59,678 nt of DNA. Source: Bacillus sp. (in: firmicutes). GTDB lineage: Bacteria; Bacillota; Bacilli; Bacillales; Salisediminibacteriaceae. The translations under genes and the position numbers were made by a program. The notes under the pieces are model-generated. The model was given only the letters and a program-made list of their open reading frames with translations. It was not told where the DNA came from and ran no database searches. How positions within the stretch are numbered: the stretch's first letter is position 1; each line of letters opens with the position of its first letter. Shown here piece after piece: positions 27,071 through 36,108 of the stretch. The DNA lies in assembly GCA_021208645.1 (NCBI GenBank), contig JAJOJL010000032.1, positions 1 through 59,678 of the forward strand, given 5' to 3'.

Positions 27071-27814
27071 CTAATGTTCGTAAATCATTTTTCTTGTCAT
27101 TCCTCCATCTACCACAAGATTTTCACCATTAATAAAATCATTTTCTTCATCACTTAAAAAAAGGCATGCCCTTACTATATCTTCTGGTCTCCCGACTCTA
27201 CAAGAAAAATGCTGGCTATGGTCAACAGAGCGTAAATTCTCATAATTTCCCGTTTCAATCCAACCGGGACTTATTGCGTTAACCCGGATTTTTTTCGGAG
27301 CTAAACTGGCAGCCAATGCATGGGTGATGGCAACAATTCCACCTTTCGATGCTGCATAGGCTTCCGAATGGGGCTCTGACATAGTTGCCCTCGTGGAAGC
27401 AATGTTAATAATCGCTCCCCCTTCTGTCATGAACATTGAACTATGCTTTGAGAATAAAAACACACTGCTTAAATTCGTATGTATTACTTTCTCCCATTGT
27501 TCAAACGTCAATTCTTCCAAAGGAATAAACGTAGAAATGCCCGTATTATTGATGAGAATATCTAGTTTATTTTGCTCCTTTTTCACCTTGCCCACTACCT
27601 GTAGAACATCCTCTTCCTTTCCTACATCCCCTTCCACAAATGACACCTTTAAGCCTTTTTCTTTAAGCTGTTTCTCCAGATCTTCCCCTCTAGCTCTGTC
27701 AATATCGACAAAATAAACAAATGCCCCTTTCGTTGCATAAGCTATTGCTAGAGCTTTTCCAATTCCGTTCGCTGCACCTGTTATCAACACTATTTTATTG
27801 GACATTTTGCTCAA
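27071..27814 (-). CDS. short-chain dehydrogenase/reductase
   Basis: Classical SDR of 247 residues with an NAD(P) Rossmann fold: VLITGAANGIGKALA (TGxxxGxG), ILINNTGIS (NNAG equivalent), INIAS then EAYAASKGGIVAITHALA (Ser, YxxxK catalytic set) and the C-terminal INGENLVVDGGMT. The substrate is unknown. It begins just after the stop of the desaturase-like gene at 27834, so it is probably co-transcribed and could act on a product of that flavoprotein, for example an apocarotenoid or other polyprenyl aldehyde; this link is inference. TTG 27814 follows AAGGGGTG by eight bases; ATG 27805 is an alternative. Confidence 0.88.
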   Translation of the reverse strand: MSKMSNKIVLITGAANGIGKALAIAYATKGAFVYFVDIDRARGEDLEKQLKEKGLKVSFVEGDVGKEEDVLQVVGKVKKEQNKLDILINNTGISTFIPLEELTFEQWEKVIHTNLSSVFLFSKHSSMFMTEGGAIINIASTRATMSEPHSEAYAASKGGIVAITHALAASLAPKKIRVNAISPGWIETGNYENLRSVDHSQHFSCRVGRPEDIVRACLFLSDEENDFINGENLVVDGGMTRKMIYEH

Positions 27815-27833
27815 TTACTTTCACCCCTTAAAA

Positions 27834-29322
27834 CTATTTATTGTTTTTTTCGTGAGACTGCATGATTAACTTGGTGGTTATTTTGGCCGATTCTAAAATA
27901 GGTGGAATTCCGGTTCCAGGGTGTGTCCCCCCCACCAACGAGCCATAAATGACGGATCTCTTCAAAGTCATTATGGGGACGGAAATATAAGAGCTGTGAT
28001 AAGTAATGGGAAAGACTAAAGTTAGCTCCTTCGTAAATAAAATGATTCTGTTCCCAATCGAAAGGAGTAATGATCTTCTCCACTTCTAATTCATTTTGCA
28101 ATCCCACTATTCCAGTTTGTTTCTCAATAATAGACCATATCAACTGACGAAACGAATCTTTCTCCTGATTCCAGTCGATGTTGCTACAATTATTCGGTAC
28201 AGGGACTAATATGTAAAGGGTGCTTTTCCCTTTTGGAGCCAATGTCTCGTCTGTCACAGAAGCATGTTGCATATATATGGAAGGTTCCTTTGGTACTTCC
28301 ATTGTTTGCGAAATTTCTACCATATTTTTTCTAAGATTAGGTGAAAAAAAATAATTATGGTGTCCCAACGGCAGTTCTCTATTTAAACCGGCATAAATCA
28401 TAAAGGTAGAACAAGAATGTTTTTTCTTTGCCAACTGGCTATCTTTGTACTTCGCTCGCTTTTCCTCGATTAATAAAGTCATCATTCCATAAGCAAAATC
28501 AGCATTCATAATTACTTCATCGCCATAAATTTTCTCTCCATTATCTAGTTCCACACCGTATGCTTGTTTCCCTTCAACTAAAATTTTGTTTACTCCGCAG
28601 TTCACATGGACTTCACCACCCCATTCTGCAATTACATCTGCCATTGCTTTTGTAATCTGATTGACCCCACCAACGGGATGATAAATACCAAACTCGTGCT
28701 CTAAAAATGGTAAAATACTAAAAAGCCCAGGGCATTCCCAAGGCGACATTCCTAAGTATTTTGCATGAAAGGAAAATGCGTACCTTAATGGCTCTGCATG
28801 AAAGTACCTGGAAACCACTTCATATAAACTTCTTCCCATTTCTATTTCTGGTAACGCACGAAAGCTTCGCCACCTCATATAGTCCGAGAGGGTGTCATGC
28901 TTGTTTTCTAAAATAGGTAACAATCTATTCAGTTTTTTACGATTGTCTCTCATAAACTTTTGAAATTGCTTTCCCTCTCCAGGGAATTGTTCCTCAATTT
29001 GCCTTTCTAGCTCAACTTCTCCTTTTTTAGGCTGAAAAATAAAGTCTTTAAAATATAACGTATACAAAGGGTCAATTTCCTTTAAGTTAACATAGTCACA
29101 TAAACGTCTAGAAGCAGACTTAAAGATATCTTGCAATACATGGGGCATGGTAAGGATGGTAGGGCCTAAATCGAAGGTGAATGCTCCTAACGAGAAAGAA
29201 GAGGTCCTCCCACCAATATATGGCTGTTTCTCAAATAACTTGACGTTATACCCTTCAGCTGCAAGGAGCATCCCTGCGGCTAATCCACCAGGCCCCCCTC
29301 CAATAATAATGATCTTTTTCAT
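27834..29322 (-). CDS. CrtI/CrtN-type phytoene desaturase family oxidoreductase, one frameshift
   Basis: FAD-dependent desaturase/oxidase of the phytoene desaturase family. The N-terminus MKKIIIIGGGPGGLAAGMLL plus YIGGRTSSF is the FAD-binding fold; HPVGGVNQITKAMADVIAEW and NADFAYG are family motifs. As written the end reads VGGGDTPWNRNSTYF; removing one G from the C7 run at 27927-27933 restores GGGTHPGTGIPPILESAK, the C-terminal FAD motif, and moves the stop to 27834 (495 residues). ATG 29322 follows TTGGGAGC. No phytoene or dehydrosqualene synthase is nearby, so the substrate (C30/C40 carotenoid or other) is open. An SDR gene follows directly. Confidence 0.87.
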
Positions 29323-29429
29323 GGCCAAAGCTCCCAATTCGTAATTAAAATCTATTTTTTAGTATGTTTCTTTCATTACCATATATAAGCTACCCTTAAT
29401 TAGGAGGTAAAAAAAGCTGGCTTCATTAG

Positions 29430-29572
29430 AGACTGCTGCAAAACTCGAAAAGTTAAATTGCAATGGCTTCGCTCGTTGCGCGCCATAGTAGGCTTTCAAA
29501 AGATTGCAACGGCTTCGCGCATTGCTTAGAGGGACTGAAAAAGTGGAAAACACACTTTTTCAGAGCCCTCCT
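29430..29572. repeat. repeat fragment with hairpin, downstream of asnO
   Basis: The stretch includes 'gcaatggcttcgctcgttgc', shared with the repeats at 23111 and 31612, and ends in a hairpin where GAGGGACTGAAAAAGTG (29529-29545) pairs with CACTTTTTCAGAGCCCTC (29553-29570). The hairpin lies 25 bases past the asparagine synthetase stop on the minus strand and may act as its terminator. A closely similar hairpin is at 33879-33922. Confidence 0.6.
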
Positions 29573-29594
29573 TCATTATCCACGCCTTTTATCT

Positions 29595-31441
29595 TTATTT
29601 TTCTAGTTTCACACCATACTCTTTCAACCAAATATGAACCTGAATCAAGTGAGCCATAAGTTGAGGTCCTGTCATTAATTGCCCGAAATAAGGACGTTTA
29701 AAGGAGGCTCCCTCTGTCTCTACTAACCGGTTTAGGGAATTTCGTTCAAACATCTCAAATAAGGGCGAATCATTGTCCTTTATAATTTTTCCAAGTCCTT
29801 CTGTTACTAGCTTCGTATAAACAGGGTGATGGTCTTCGGATAAGGACTTTTTTTGCGGTAAAGAATTTCGTGAGGCAGTAGACCTTCCAATGCCTTCCGT
29901 AAAATTCCCTTTTCACGCCCCTCATGCATCTTCATTTCCCATGGAATGTTCCAAACATACTCTACTAACCTATGGTCTGCAAAGGGAACCCTTACTTCTA
30001 GACTAGCCGCCATACTCATACGATCTTTTCTATCTAAAAGGGTAGTCATAAACCAAATCATGTTCACATAAAATAACTCTCTCCGTTTCTTATCTATCCC
30101 CTTTTCTCCATCTAATTGGGGAACCTCTTTTATGGTTTCTCGATACATATTCTCCACATAATCCGTCAATTGGAGACGGTCCCTATAGCTTGCTTTTAGT
30201 AGGGATTGCCTTTCCGTGACAGAACTCATCCAAGGAAATGTAGGCTGGTTCATCATCTTCTCATCATGGAACCAAGGATATCCGCCAAAAATTTCATCCG
30301 CACATTCTCCAGAAAGCCCTACTGTTACGTCCTTTTTAATTTCTCTACAAAACCACAATAAAGAAGAATCAATATCCGCCATACCAGGAAGATCCCGTGC
30401 TAAAACTGCCTCCCTTAAGTACTCATATAAATCTTCATTCGTTATAACACAAGGGTGGTGCTCCGTTTGGAACGCCTTTTGCATCTTTTCAATCCATGGG
30501 CCATCAGAATTTGGCTGAAACTTGCTAGCTTTAAAATATTGGTCATTCTCTTCATAATCAATTGAATATGTTTTTAATGTTTCCCTTCCTTGTTCTTTAA
30601 AATAGTTGGATGCTGCCGCAGTAATGGCACTGGAATCGACACCACCAGAGAGAAATGTACATACAGGAACATCAGCAACAAGCTGCCTCTCAACCGTATC
30701 CACAAATAAATTGCGAACATTTCTTGCCGTTTCCTCAAGGGAGTCTTTATGTTCTTTACTTTGTACCTGCCAGTATCGTTTCACTTTCACCCCGTCTTTA
30801 GAAACACGCATCCAGTGGGCTGGACGTAGTTCCTCCATTCCTTTGTATACGCCGTGACCAGGTGTTCTCGAAGGACTTAATCCAAGTATTTCCCGCAAAC
30901 CGTCGTCATTGATGACTGTCTCCACCTCTGGATGATTTAAGATGGCCTTCATTTCTGATGCGAATAAAATTCCTTCTTCGTGTTTATAAATAAACAAAGG
31001 TTTGACCCCTAGACGGTCTCTCCCTATGAATAATTGCTCCTTTTCCCCATCCCATATAGCAAAAGCATAAATTCCATTTAGTTTTGTTACACAATCTTCT
31101 CGCCAATGGATATAGGCTGTCACTAATACTTCCGTATCTGAATGAGATTGAAAAGAATATCCTGCTTGCAGCAGTTCTTTTCGAATATCCTCCGTATTAT
31201 ATAATTCCCCGTTATAGCAAACAGTAAATTCCTTTCCTCGGTGGTGTCTCACCATTGGCTGTGCTCCACCTTTAGGGTCAACTACAATTAGGCGAGTGTG
31301 CCCGAAAACAACGTAATTATTTCCCCATGTATTTAGGTCATCAGGGCCCCTTAGTTGCAACGTTTCAGCCATATTTTTCAATGTATTTGTCTCATTTGCT
31401 AAAGGACGATGAAAATCAACCCACCCAGTGATTCCACACAT
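29595..31441 (-). CDS. asnO: asparagine synthase (glutamine-hydrolysing), one frameshift
   Basis: Two-domain amidotransferase making asparagine from aspartate, glutamine and ATP. The N-terminal glutaminase has the nucleophilic Cys2 (MCGITGWVDF), RGPDDLNTW, and SHSDTEVLVTAY. The synthetase domain has the PP-loop FLSGGVDSSAI and VGLSGECADEIFGGYPWF. The frame breaks at GG 29831-29832; adding one C on the coding strand restores PKTHHPVYTKLVTEGLG and a normal end at 29595, giving 615 residues, close to B. subtilis AsnO (614). I use asnO because of length and motif pattern; asnB and asnH are paralogues, so the exact orthology is not certain. In B. subtilis AsnO acts in sporulation. Confidence 0.9.
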
Positions 31442-31548
31442 AAGAATATCTCCTTCTTTCTTTAAATTCGTTTCTTTATCATACTCCTTACATGCTATTC
31501 ATGGACCGTTGTCCAATGTACCAAATACCTATCTAAATAATGGGCTTC

Positions 31549-31589
31549 AGCAAAAAAAGTCTGTCAGAAATTCTGACAGACTTTTTGCT
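31549..31589. terminator. strong bidirectional hairpin upstream of asnO
   Basis: CAAAAAAAGTCTGTCAGAA pairs with TTCTGACAGACTTTTTG, A-rich before and T-rich after, so it can terminate in both directions. It would stop transcripts coming from the tyrosine phosphatase gene through the 31612 repeat. Confidence 0.75.
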
Positions 31590-31611
31590 AAACTTTTGTT
31601 ACTTTTTTTTA

Positions 31612-32136
31612 AGCTCTGTTATCGTTTAATGTTGAATTTCGCTTCAGGAGCTCGCTTTCCGCGGGCAACGCCTCAGCCTCCTCGGAGACTACTGAAAAAG
31701 GCACGCTCTTCGCCGTTTCAGTAGACGTAGCAATGTGCATAGCCGTTGCATGTTTTTGATGTCAGCTTTGAGTGCTCTTCTCAAAGCTGACGTGCAACGA
31801 GCGAAGCCATTGCCACTCTTTTTCCCTGCGGGGTCTTCTGTCTCTTCCTTCGTCGAGACAAATCGAAGCTTACTCAGAGCGACATCGCGAGCGATGCCTC
31901 TTGAAGTAAACGCTCTTAGCTGCTCCTGCGATTACTCGTCGCAAGAAAAACCCTTGTTGCTTTTCCCGCAGGACTTTGAGATGCTTCGTGGGGGAATCCC
32001 ACGCACGAAGAAAATGCGTTAGCACTCTTTACCTGCGACGAGCAAACGGAGTGGCGCAGGAGCATTTTCGAGGAGTCTCGCTCCTTTCGCTCAAATCAAG
32101 GCCTATTCAAATTCAACACCAGCTACTAACAGAGCC
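31612..32136. mobile_element. 525-bp MITE-like element with (A/G)GCTCTGTTA ends
   Basis: AGCTCTGTTA at the left and TAACAGAGCC at the right are inverted repeats with one mismatch. Inside are GC-rich, partly palindromic blocks ('gctttccgcgggcaacgcct', 'ctgcggggtcttctgtctc'). Reading frames inside are repeat-derived and have no protein motif. The same ends bound a 98-bp copy at 9636-9733. There is no transposase, so any movement would need one in trans. It occupies most of the 750-base gap between asnO and the phosphatase gene. Confidence 0.7.
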
Positions 32137-32192
32137 TTTTTTATGTAAATTTTTGCACTAGCACTGCTACGCAAGCTTCTTTTCTCTAAGAT

Positions 32193-32663
32193 TTATAACT
32201 CTTCCTTTTCTCGAATATGGAAAAGTAGCTTCTCACACCCTTTATCCACAAGTTCATAAACCTCTTTAAAGTTACCTGTAAAATACGGATCAGGTACATC
32301 AACTACATTTGATTCTGGTATAAAATCCAATAGTCTGGCAATTTCCCCTGTCTTTCCAAATCCTTTTAGTTTATGAAGATTCCCTGCATTGGAGGCATCC
32401 ATGGCAATAATATAATCGTAACTCTTTAAGTCTTGAGCCTCTACTTGTCTGGCTACAATTCCTTCATGATTTACGTTATTTTCTTCCAAAATACTTAAGG
32501 TTCCTTCATGAGGGCGTTTTCCTACATGCCAATTCCCTGTCCCGGCAGAATCTGCTACGATCTTCTCCTCAAGCCCTTGTTCTTTTACCTTTTCACGGAA
32601 GATGGCCTCTGCCATTGGGGAACGACATATATTCCCTAAACAAACAAATAACACCTTGATCAA
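32193..32663 (-). CDS. low-molecular-weight protein-tyrosine phosphatase (YfkJ-like)
   Basis: Cytoplasmic LMW-PTP of 156 residues. The active-site P-loop CLGNICRSP (Cys8, Arg14) is at the N-terminus and the general-acid loop VPDPYFTG near residue 125, both standard. It removes phosphate from protein tyrosine, or possibly arginine; B. subtilis has YfkJ, YwlE and YwqE with different roles. The motif region resembles YfkJ most (stress resistance), but I cannot exclude YwlE-like arginine phosphatase activity. It is a single gene flanked by repeats. Confidence 0.88.
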   Translation of the reverse strand: MIKVLFVCLGNICRSPMAEAIFREKVKEQGLEEKIVADSAGTGNWHVGKRPHEGTLSILEENNVNHEGIVARQVEAQDLKSYDYIIAMDASNAGNLHKLKGFGKTGEIARLLDFIPESNVVDVPDPYFTGNFKEVYELVDKGCEKLLFHIREKEEL

Positions 32664-32773
32664 GTTATCTCCTCCTTTTCAAGTATCTAACTGTATTATA
32701 ACGCATATGAGATGTTGTATAAAACAACCATGGCTTTACAGCCACCACCATGAATAGAAACTATAAATTATGT

Positions 32774-32886
32774 AGTTGATTTCCACTCTAGGTACTCCCT
32801 TGCCGCGGGCAACGCCTCAGCCTCCTGCGGGGTCTTCGGCTGTTGCTTTTCCCGCAGGCGTGTCGTACCTTACGCTGAAATCAACT
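32774..32886. repeat. 113-bp palindromic repeat with AGTTGATTTC ends
   Basis: AGTTGATTTC and GAAATCAACT are perfect inverted ends. The core 'tgccgcgggcaacgcctcag' and 'cctgcggggtcttcggctg' is the same GC-rich core as in the larger repeats, but with a third type of terminus. It sits in the 313-base gap between the phosphatase and a small unknown gene. Confidence 0.7.
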
Positions 32887-32917
32887 TTATTAACCATAGT
32901 TTCTGTATAAAATATAA

Positions 32918-32963
32918 GAGGGTGAACCAAAAGGATGGGGTTTTCCCTTCTGATTCACCCTCT
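32918..32963 (-). terminator. terminator of the 32977-33258 gene
   Basis: AGAGGGTGAACCA pairs with TGATTCACCCTCT around a central GGGGTTTTCCC; a TATATTTTAT stretch follows on the minus strand. Confidence 0.75.
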
Positions 32964-32976
32964 ATTTAACGTTTAA

Positions 32977-33258
32977 TTACTTTAGTAAATGACGATAATT
33001 TGCCCTTATATCATCAAGTATTTCTTCTACTGAACTAAACTGTTCACCAACAACATATGTTTTTTTATTGGTTAACGAATCATGGGAGCAGCCTGCCAAG
33101 ATCTGCACCATCTCTTCAGGATCACATTCCATCTGCTCTAAATCATTTCCTTTCCCAATACAATCTAAATTATCAAATCGTTCATAAAGAACTACCACAT
33201 TTTCACTTGTCTCCCCAACCATCAATTCTCTTGTTTCTACTAAGTCTTTAACAATCAT
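32977..33258 (-). CDS. small hypothetical protein, acidic
   Basis: A 93-residue soluble, acidic protein (MIVKDLVETRELMVGETSEN...) that I do not recognise. It has two cysteines (CIGKGND, ECDPEE) and a third in GCSHDS. No signal peptide or membrane segment. ATG 33258 follows AAAGGG by eight bases. It is a single-gene unit with its own terminator, so it is likely a real gene. Its start is about 180 bases from the LexA box of yolD, and nothing in the sequence ties it to the SOS genes. Confidence 0.65.
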   Translation of the reverse strand: MIVKDLVETRELMVGETSENVVVLYERFDNLDCIGKGNDLEQMECDPEEMVQILAGCSHDSLTNKKTYVVGEQFSSVEEILDDIRANYRHLLK

Positions 33259-33438
33259 GGCCAACGCCCTTTCTTGTTTTCAAAATTATTTGTGAAACCA
33301 ATCACGTGTCTTCGTTACTACTATACACCGTTAGCTTTGACTTTTGGTGAAGAAAATGTGAAAAAATATTTACAGATTCGTTAACTTGGTCAATTACTGC
33401 CCTTGTTAATTTCCTTCACTCAGGGTAAAATAAAAATA

Positions 33439-33452
33439 CGAACGCACGTTCC
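33439..33452 (+). promoter_or_regulatory. LexA (SOS) box before yolD
   Basis: CGAACGCACGTTCC fits the Bacillus LexA/DinR operator (CGAACNNNNGTTCG) with one mismatch at the last base. It is 28 bases upstream of the yolD start. Confidence 0.75.
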
Positions 33453-33479
33453 TAAATCGCGCAGAGGAAGTGAAAAATA

Positions 33480-33818
33480 ATGAACCGTGACCGCGGTACC
33501 ATCAAATGGACATCTATGATGCTCCCTGAGCATGTTCAACAACTTAAGAAACTGGCTGAAAATCATAAGAAAAAGCAACGTCCGCAAGCAGATGAACAAA
33601 CCCTTGAGGAGTGGAGCCGCCTGTTAGGAGAAGCCTATCAATATGATCTCCCCCTTTCCATTACTATTCATATACAGGGACAAGAGGAAATAGTACAAGG
33701 CTTTGTCCATAAAATTAATCCTGTTCAACGCTCATTAACGTTAGAACATCCTTCAGACCGGCTTCAAAGGAAATCCATTCTTTTTGAAGAGGTTATTGAA
33801 ATAACTGTGGTTGAGTGA
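33480..33818 (+). CDS. YolD-like protein
   Basis: A 112-residue YolD-like protein (MNRDRGTIKWTSMMLPEHVQ, RDRGTIKW being the family start). YolD-family genes usually sit directly upstream of a UvrX/YqjW Y-family polymerase in an SOS operon and are thought to assist or regulate it; the molecular role is not established. Here the polymerase gene is the next gene but on the opposite strand, convergent, so the pair is not an operon. A LexA box at 33439 keeps SOS control. An SD sequence (GAGGAAG) precedes the ATG. Confidence 0.85.
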   Translation: MNRDRGTIKWTSMMLPEHVQQLKKLAENHKKKQRPQADEQTLEEWSRLLGEAYQYDLPLSITIHIQGQEEIVQGFVHKINPVQRSLTLEHPSDRLQRKSILFEEVIEITVVE

Positions 33819-33878
33819 GAAAGGTTATTTAGAAAAACACGAGGCTGTCTTACTAAGTAGAATTCAAATGATTACTTA

Positions 33879-33922
33879 GAGGGTGCTCAAAAGTGGACCT
33901 ACACCACTTTTGAGGCACCCTC
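33879..33922. terminator. bidirectional hairpin between yolD and the Y-family polymerase gene
   Basis: GAGGGTGCTCAAAAGTGG pairs with CCACTTTTGAGGCACCCTC over a 7-base loop. The convergent genes both end here. The preceding CTTAGAGGG and the overall stem resemble the hairpin at 29529-29570, so it may be a dispersed repeat used as a terminator. Confidence 0.7.
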
Positions 33923-33924
33923 GG

Positions 33925-35199
33925 TTACTGCTTATGTCCACCTACTAGCGTATTTCGATGGCGGGATGTGCCACCTGGTGCATAGGAAACAGCTCTTAAA
34001 ATAGCATTGGGGCCATGCTTTTTGCGGATGGCATCCATCACATAACCTAATGTCCTTTGCTTTGGACGCCTTTGATCTGAATCAAACAAGCTAAGTTGCA
34101 TGCAACCATCCTCACATATATTGGCTAATGCAATGGAAATTCTCCGCACAACACTTCCATCGTAATTTTTTTCAAATAGCTTTAGGCACGCATCATATAT
34201 TTCCAATGTAATGTTAGTGGGCTCTTCCATAGTAAGCTGGCGGTGAAATCCAGAATGTCCCTCTTCCTTACTGTAGCCCACACCAAGGGCGATCGTTTGT
34301 CCCGCTTTGTTTGCCTTCCTTGCACGTGCCGCCACCTCTTCACACATCTCCAGAATTACTTGTTTAATTTCCCCCTTATCATCATAATCCCTAAGCAGTA
34401 TTTGGCTTTTGCCATAGCTTATTTGCCCGCTCAAAATCGGTGCCCCTACTTCCGAAAAATCAATTCCCCAAGCATGATAATAAAATTGGTTTCCCATGAT
34501 TCCAAAAGACTTCTCCAGCTTTTCTAGGGGATAGTTAGCAAGCTGTCCAATGGAGAATATCCCCATCCGCTGCAGTCGTTTTTCCACCCTCGAACCAATA
34601 CCCCACATTTTTTGTAATGGACTAATGGGCCAGAGCTTCGCTTCCACATCATCATAGGTCCATTTTGCAATGCCATTCTTTGCTTTTTTTGCCTCAATAT
34701 CGAGACAAACTTTAGAGAGAAGCATGTTAGGTCCGATACCAATGGCACAGGACAAACCAAATCGTTTATACATATCCCCACTGATTCGGTTTGCTAATTC
34801 CCACTCATCCCCCCATAAACGCTCAGTTCCCCGAAGATCTAGAAAGCTTTCGTCCACACTATACGTATGGATAGCTTCCATCGGTACATATTGATGGAAC
34901 AATTCCGTTACTTGAACAGAAATGTTTAAGTACGTAGCCATCGTTGCATTAACTAGGCGAATTCGCGGATCCTTCGGCACTTCAAAAAGACGATTACCTG
35001 TTTTAATACTAAAATCTCGTTTTAAAGCAGGTGTTGCAGCAAGAATAACACTTCCCTCCCTTTCCGTATCCCCCACCACCGCTAAATGAACCGTGAGAGG
35101 ATCATACCCTAAGGCAACCGCTGCACAGCTCGCGTAAAAACTTTTCATATCAATACATAAAATGGTTCTCTTCGGTAAAGAGTCATATTGTACGTTCAT
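33925..35199 (-). CDS. Y-family DNA polymerase (UvrX/YqjW-like)
   Basis: Error-prone translesion polymerase of 424 residues. Active-site motifs are LCIDMKSFYASCAAV (first metal Asp) and YSVDESFLDLRG (catalytic Asp-Glu), followed by the helix-hairpin-helix thumb (LQRMGIFSIGQLANYPLEKL) and the little-finger domain. The end has QLSLFDSDQRRPKQRTLGY, a QLSLF sequence matching the beta-clamp-binding motif. The protein resembles UvrX/YqjW rather than DinB (longer, SFYASCAAV). A LexA box at 35216-35229 lies 17 bases upstream of the start, so it is SOS-induced. It is convergent with yolD. Confidence 0.93.
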   Translation of the reverse strand: MNVQYDSLPKRTILCIDMKSFYASCAAVALGYDPLTVHLAVVGDTEREGSVILAATPALKRDFSIKTGNRLFEVPKDPRIRLVNATMATYLNISVQVTELFHQYVPMEAIHTYSVDESFLDLRGTERLWGDEWELANRISGDMYKRFGLSCAIGIGPNMLLSKVCLDIEAKKAKNGIAKWTYDDVEAKLWPISPLQKMWGIGSRVEKRLQRMGIFSIGQLANYPLEKLEKSFGIMGNQFYYHAWGIDFSEVGAPILSGQISYGKSQILLRDYDDKGEIKQVILEMCEEVAARARKANKAGQTIALGVGYSKEEGHSGFHRQLTMEEPTNITLEIYDACLKLFEKNYDGSVVRRISIALANICEDGCMQLSLFDSDQRRPKQRTLGYVMDAIRKKHGPNAILRAVSYAPGGTSRHRNTLVGGHKQ

Positions 35200-35215
35200 A
35201 AGAACCCCCTCAAAA

Positions 35216-35229
35216 GGAACGTTTGTTCT
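35216..35229 (-). promoter_or_regulatory. LexA (SOS) box before the Y-family polymerase gene
   Basis: AGAACAAACGTTCC on the minus strand keeps the full GAAC-N4-GTTC core of the LexA operator. It lies 17 bases before the ATG. Confidence 0.75.
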
Positions 35230-35283
35230 GTTTTGTAATTATTATATGCTCCGTCTTCAAAATATTCAACTGGAAAATAATGA

Positions 35284-35330
35284 AGAGGATGTCTCAACGG
35301 GTAGTGCGCTACCCTTCTAAGACATCCTCT
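35284..35330 (-). terminator. terminator of the yqjQ-type SDR gene
   Basis: AGAGGATGTCT pairs with AGACATCCTCT, with an inner GGGTAGTGCGCTACCC stem. It begins two bases past the SDR stop and contains A/T-rich flanks on both sides. Confidence 0.8.
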
Positions 35331-35331
35331 G

Positions 35332-36108
35332 TTATTTTTTTCTTAATTGACTTCCTGCTAGCCCTTCCACTAATGAAGGAAAAAGCTGATACATTTTCGT
35401 ACCGAGACCCATCCAGCCAGGTAAATTTATCTCCCGTTTTGGGCTCTTAATTAAATCAACCGTTTTGGACGCAACCTTATCAGGATCCAGCATAAACCGT
35501 TCCACACTTTTCCGATATTGCCCTGTTTCATCTGCACGGTCAAAGAAAGGCGTTTGTATAGGGCCTGGATTGACAGAACTGACATAAATTCCTGTACCTT
35601 TTAATTCCATCCGTAAACTATTGGCATAGCCCAACAACGCATGCTTTGTAGCAGAATAACCACTTGATTTCGGCGTTGCCAACTTCCCTGCTTGTGAAGC
35701 AATGAAAATAATATGGCCTTTGTTTCTTTCCAGCATGGAAGGAAGAACAGCTTGCGTACATGCTATCGCCCCAAACACATTAACTTGAAACATAGATTTC
35801 GTCGTTTCCATAGAAGATTTACAAGCTAATTCGAAGATGGCGAATCCTGCATTATTTATTAACACATCAATAGAACCTACTTGACTTTCTATTTCCCGGA
35901 AAGTAGCTGCAACAGCCTGTTCATCCGTTATATCCAATGGGAAAATAACAGGGGTAATTCCCGTTTTGTTTTTAATTAATTTAGCAGTATGTAATAGCCT
36001 TTCATGGGAACGAGCTAGCATAATCGGTGTCATCCCCCGCTCCGCAGTCTCAAAAGCCATCTTTTCTCCGATACCACTGGAAGCACCTGTAATCACAACA
36101 GAAGTCAT
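35332..36108 (-). CDS. yqjQ: SDR family oxidoreductase (YqjQ-like)
   Basis: Classical short-chain dehydrogenase of 258 residues: VVITGASSGIGEKMA (cofactor motif), VLINNAGFA, IIFIASQAGKLATPKSSGYSATKHALLGYA (Ser, Tyr, Lys) and VSSVNPGPIQTPFFD. The C-terminal extension PKREINLPGWMGLGTKMYQL fits the DltE/YqjQ subgroup. Substrate unknown. It diverges from proI, and in B. subtilis yqjQ also lies close to proI (yqjO), which supports the name. Confidence 0.87.
   Translation of the reverse strand: MTSVVITGASSGIGEKMAFETAERGMTPIMLARSHERLLHTAKLIKNKTGITPVIFPLDITDEQAVAATFREIESQVGSIDVLINNAGFAIFELACKSSMETTKSMFQVNVFGAIACTQAVLPSMLERNKGHIIFIASQAGKLATPKSSGYSATKHALLGYANSLRMELKGTGIYVSSVNPGPIQTPFFDRADETGQYRKSVERFMLDPDKVASKTVDLIKSPKREINLPGWMGLGTKMYQLFPSLVEGLAGSQLRKK

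Noticed and set aside
31735-32161. Open frames of 61-95 residues in the asnO-phosphatase gap
   Set aside because: They are built from the MITE-like element and share short peptides (for example AKPLPLFFPAGSSVS) with the repeat at 23187-23441 on the other strand.
23100-32900. CRISPR array
   Set aside because: The repeats are few, large, palindromic and unevenly spaced, with no uniform spacers and no cas genes.
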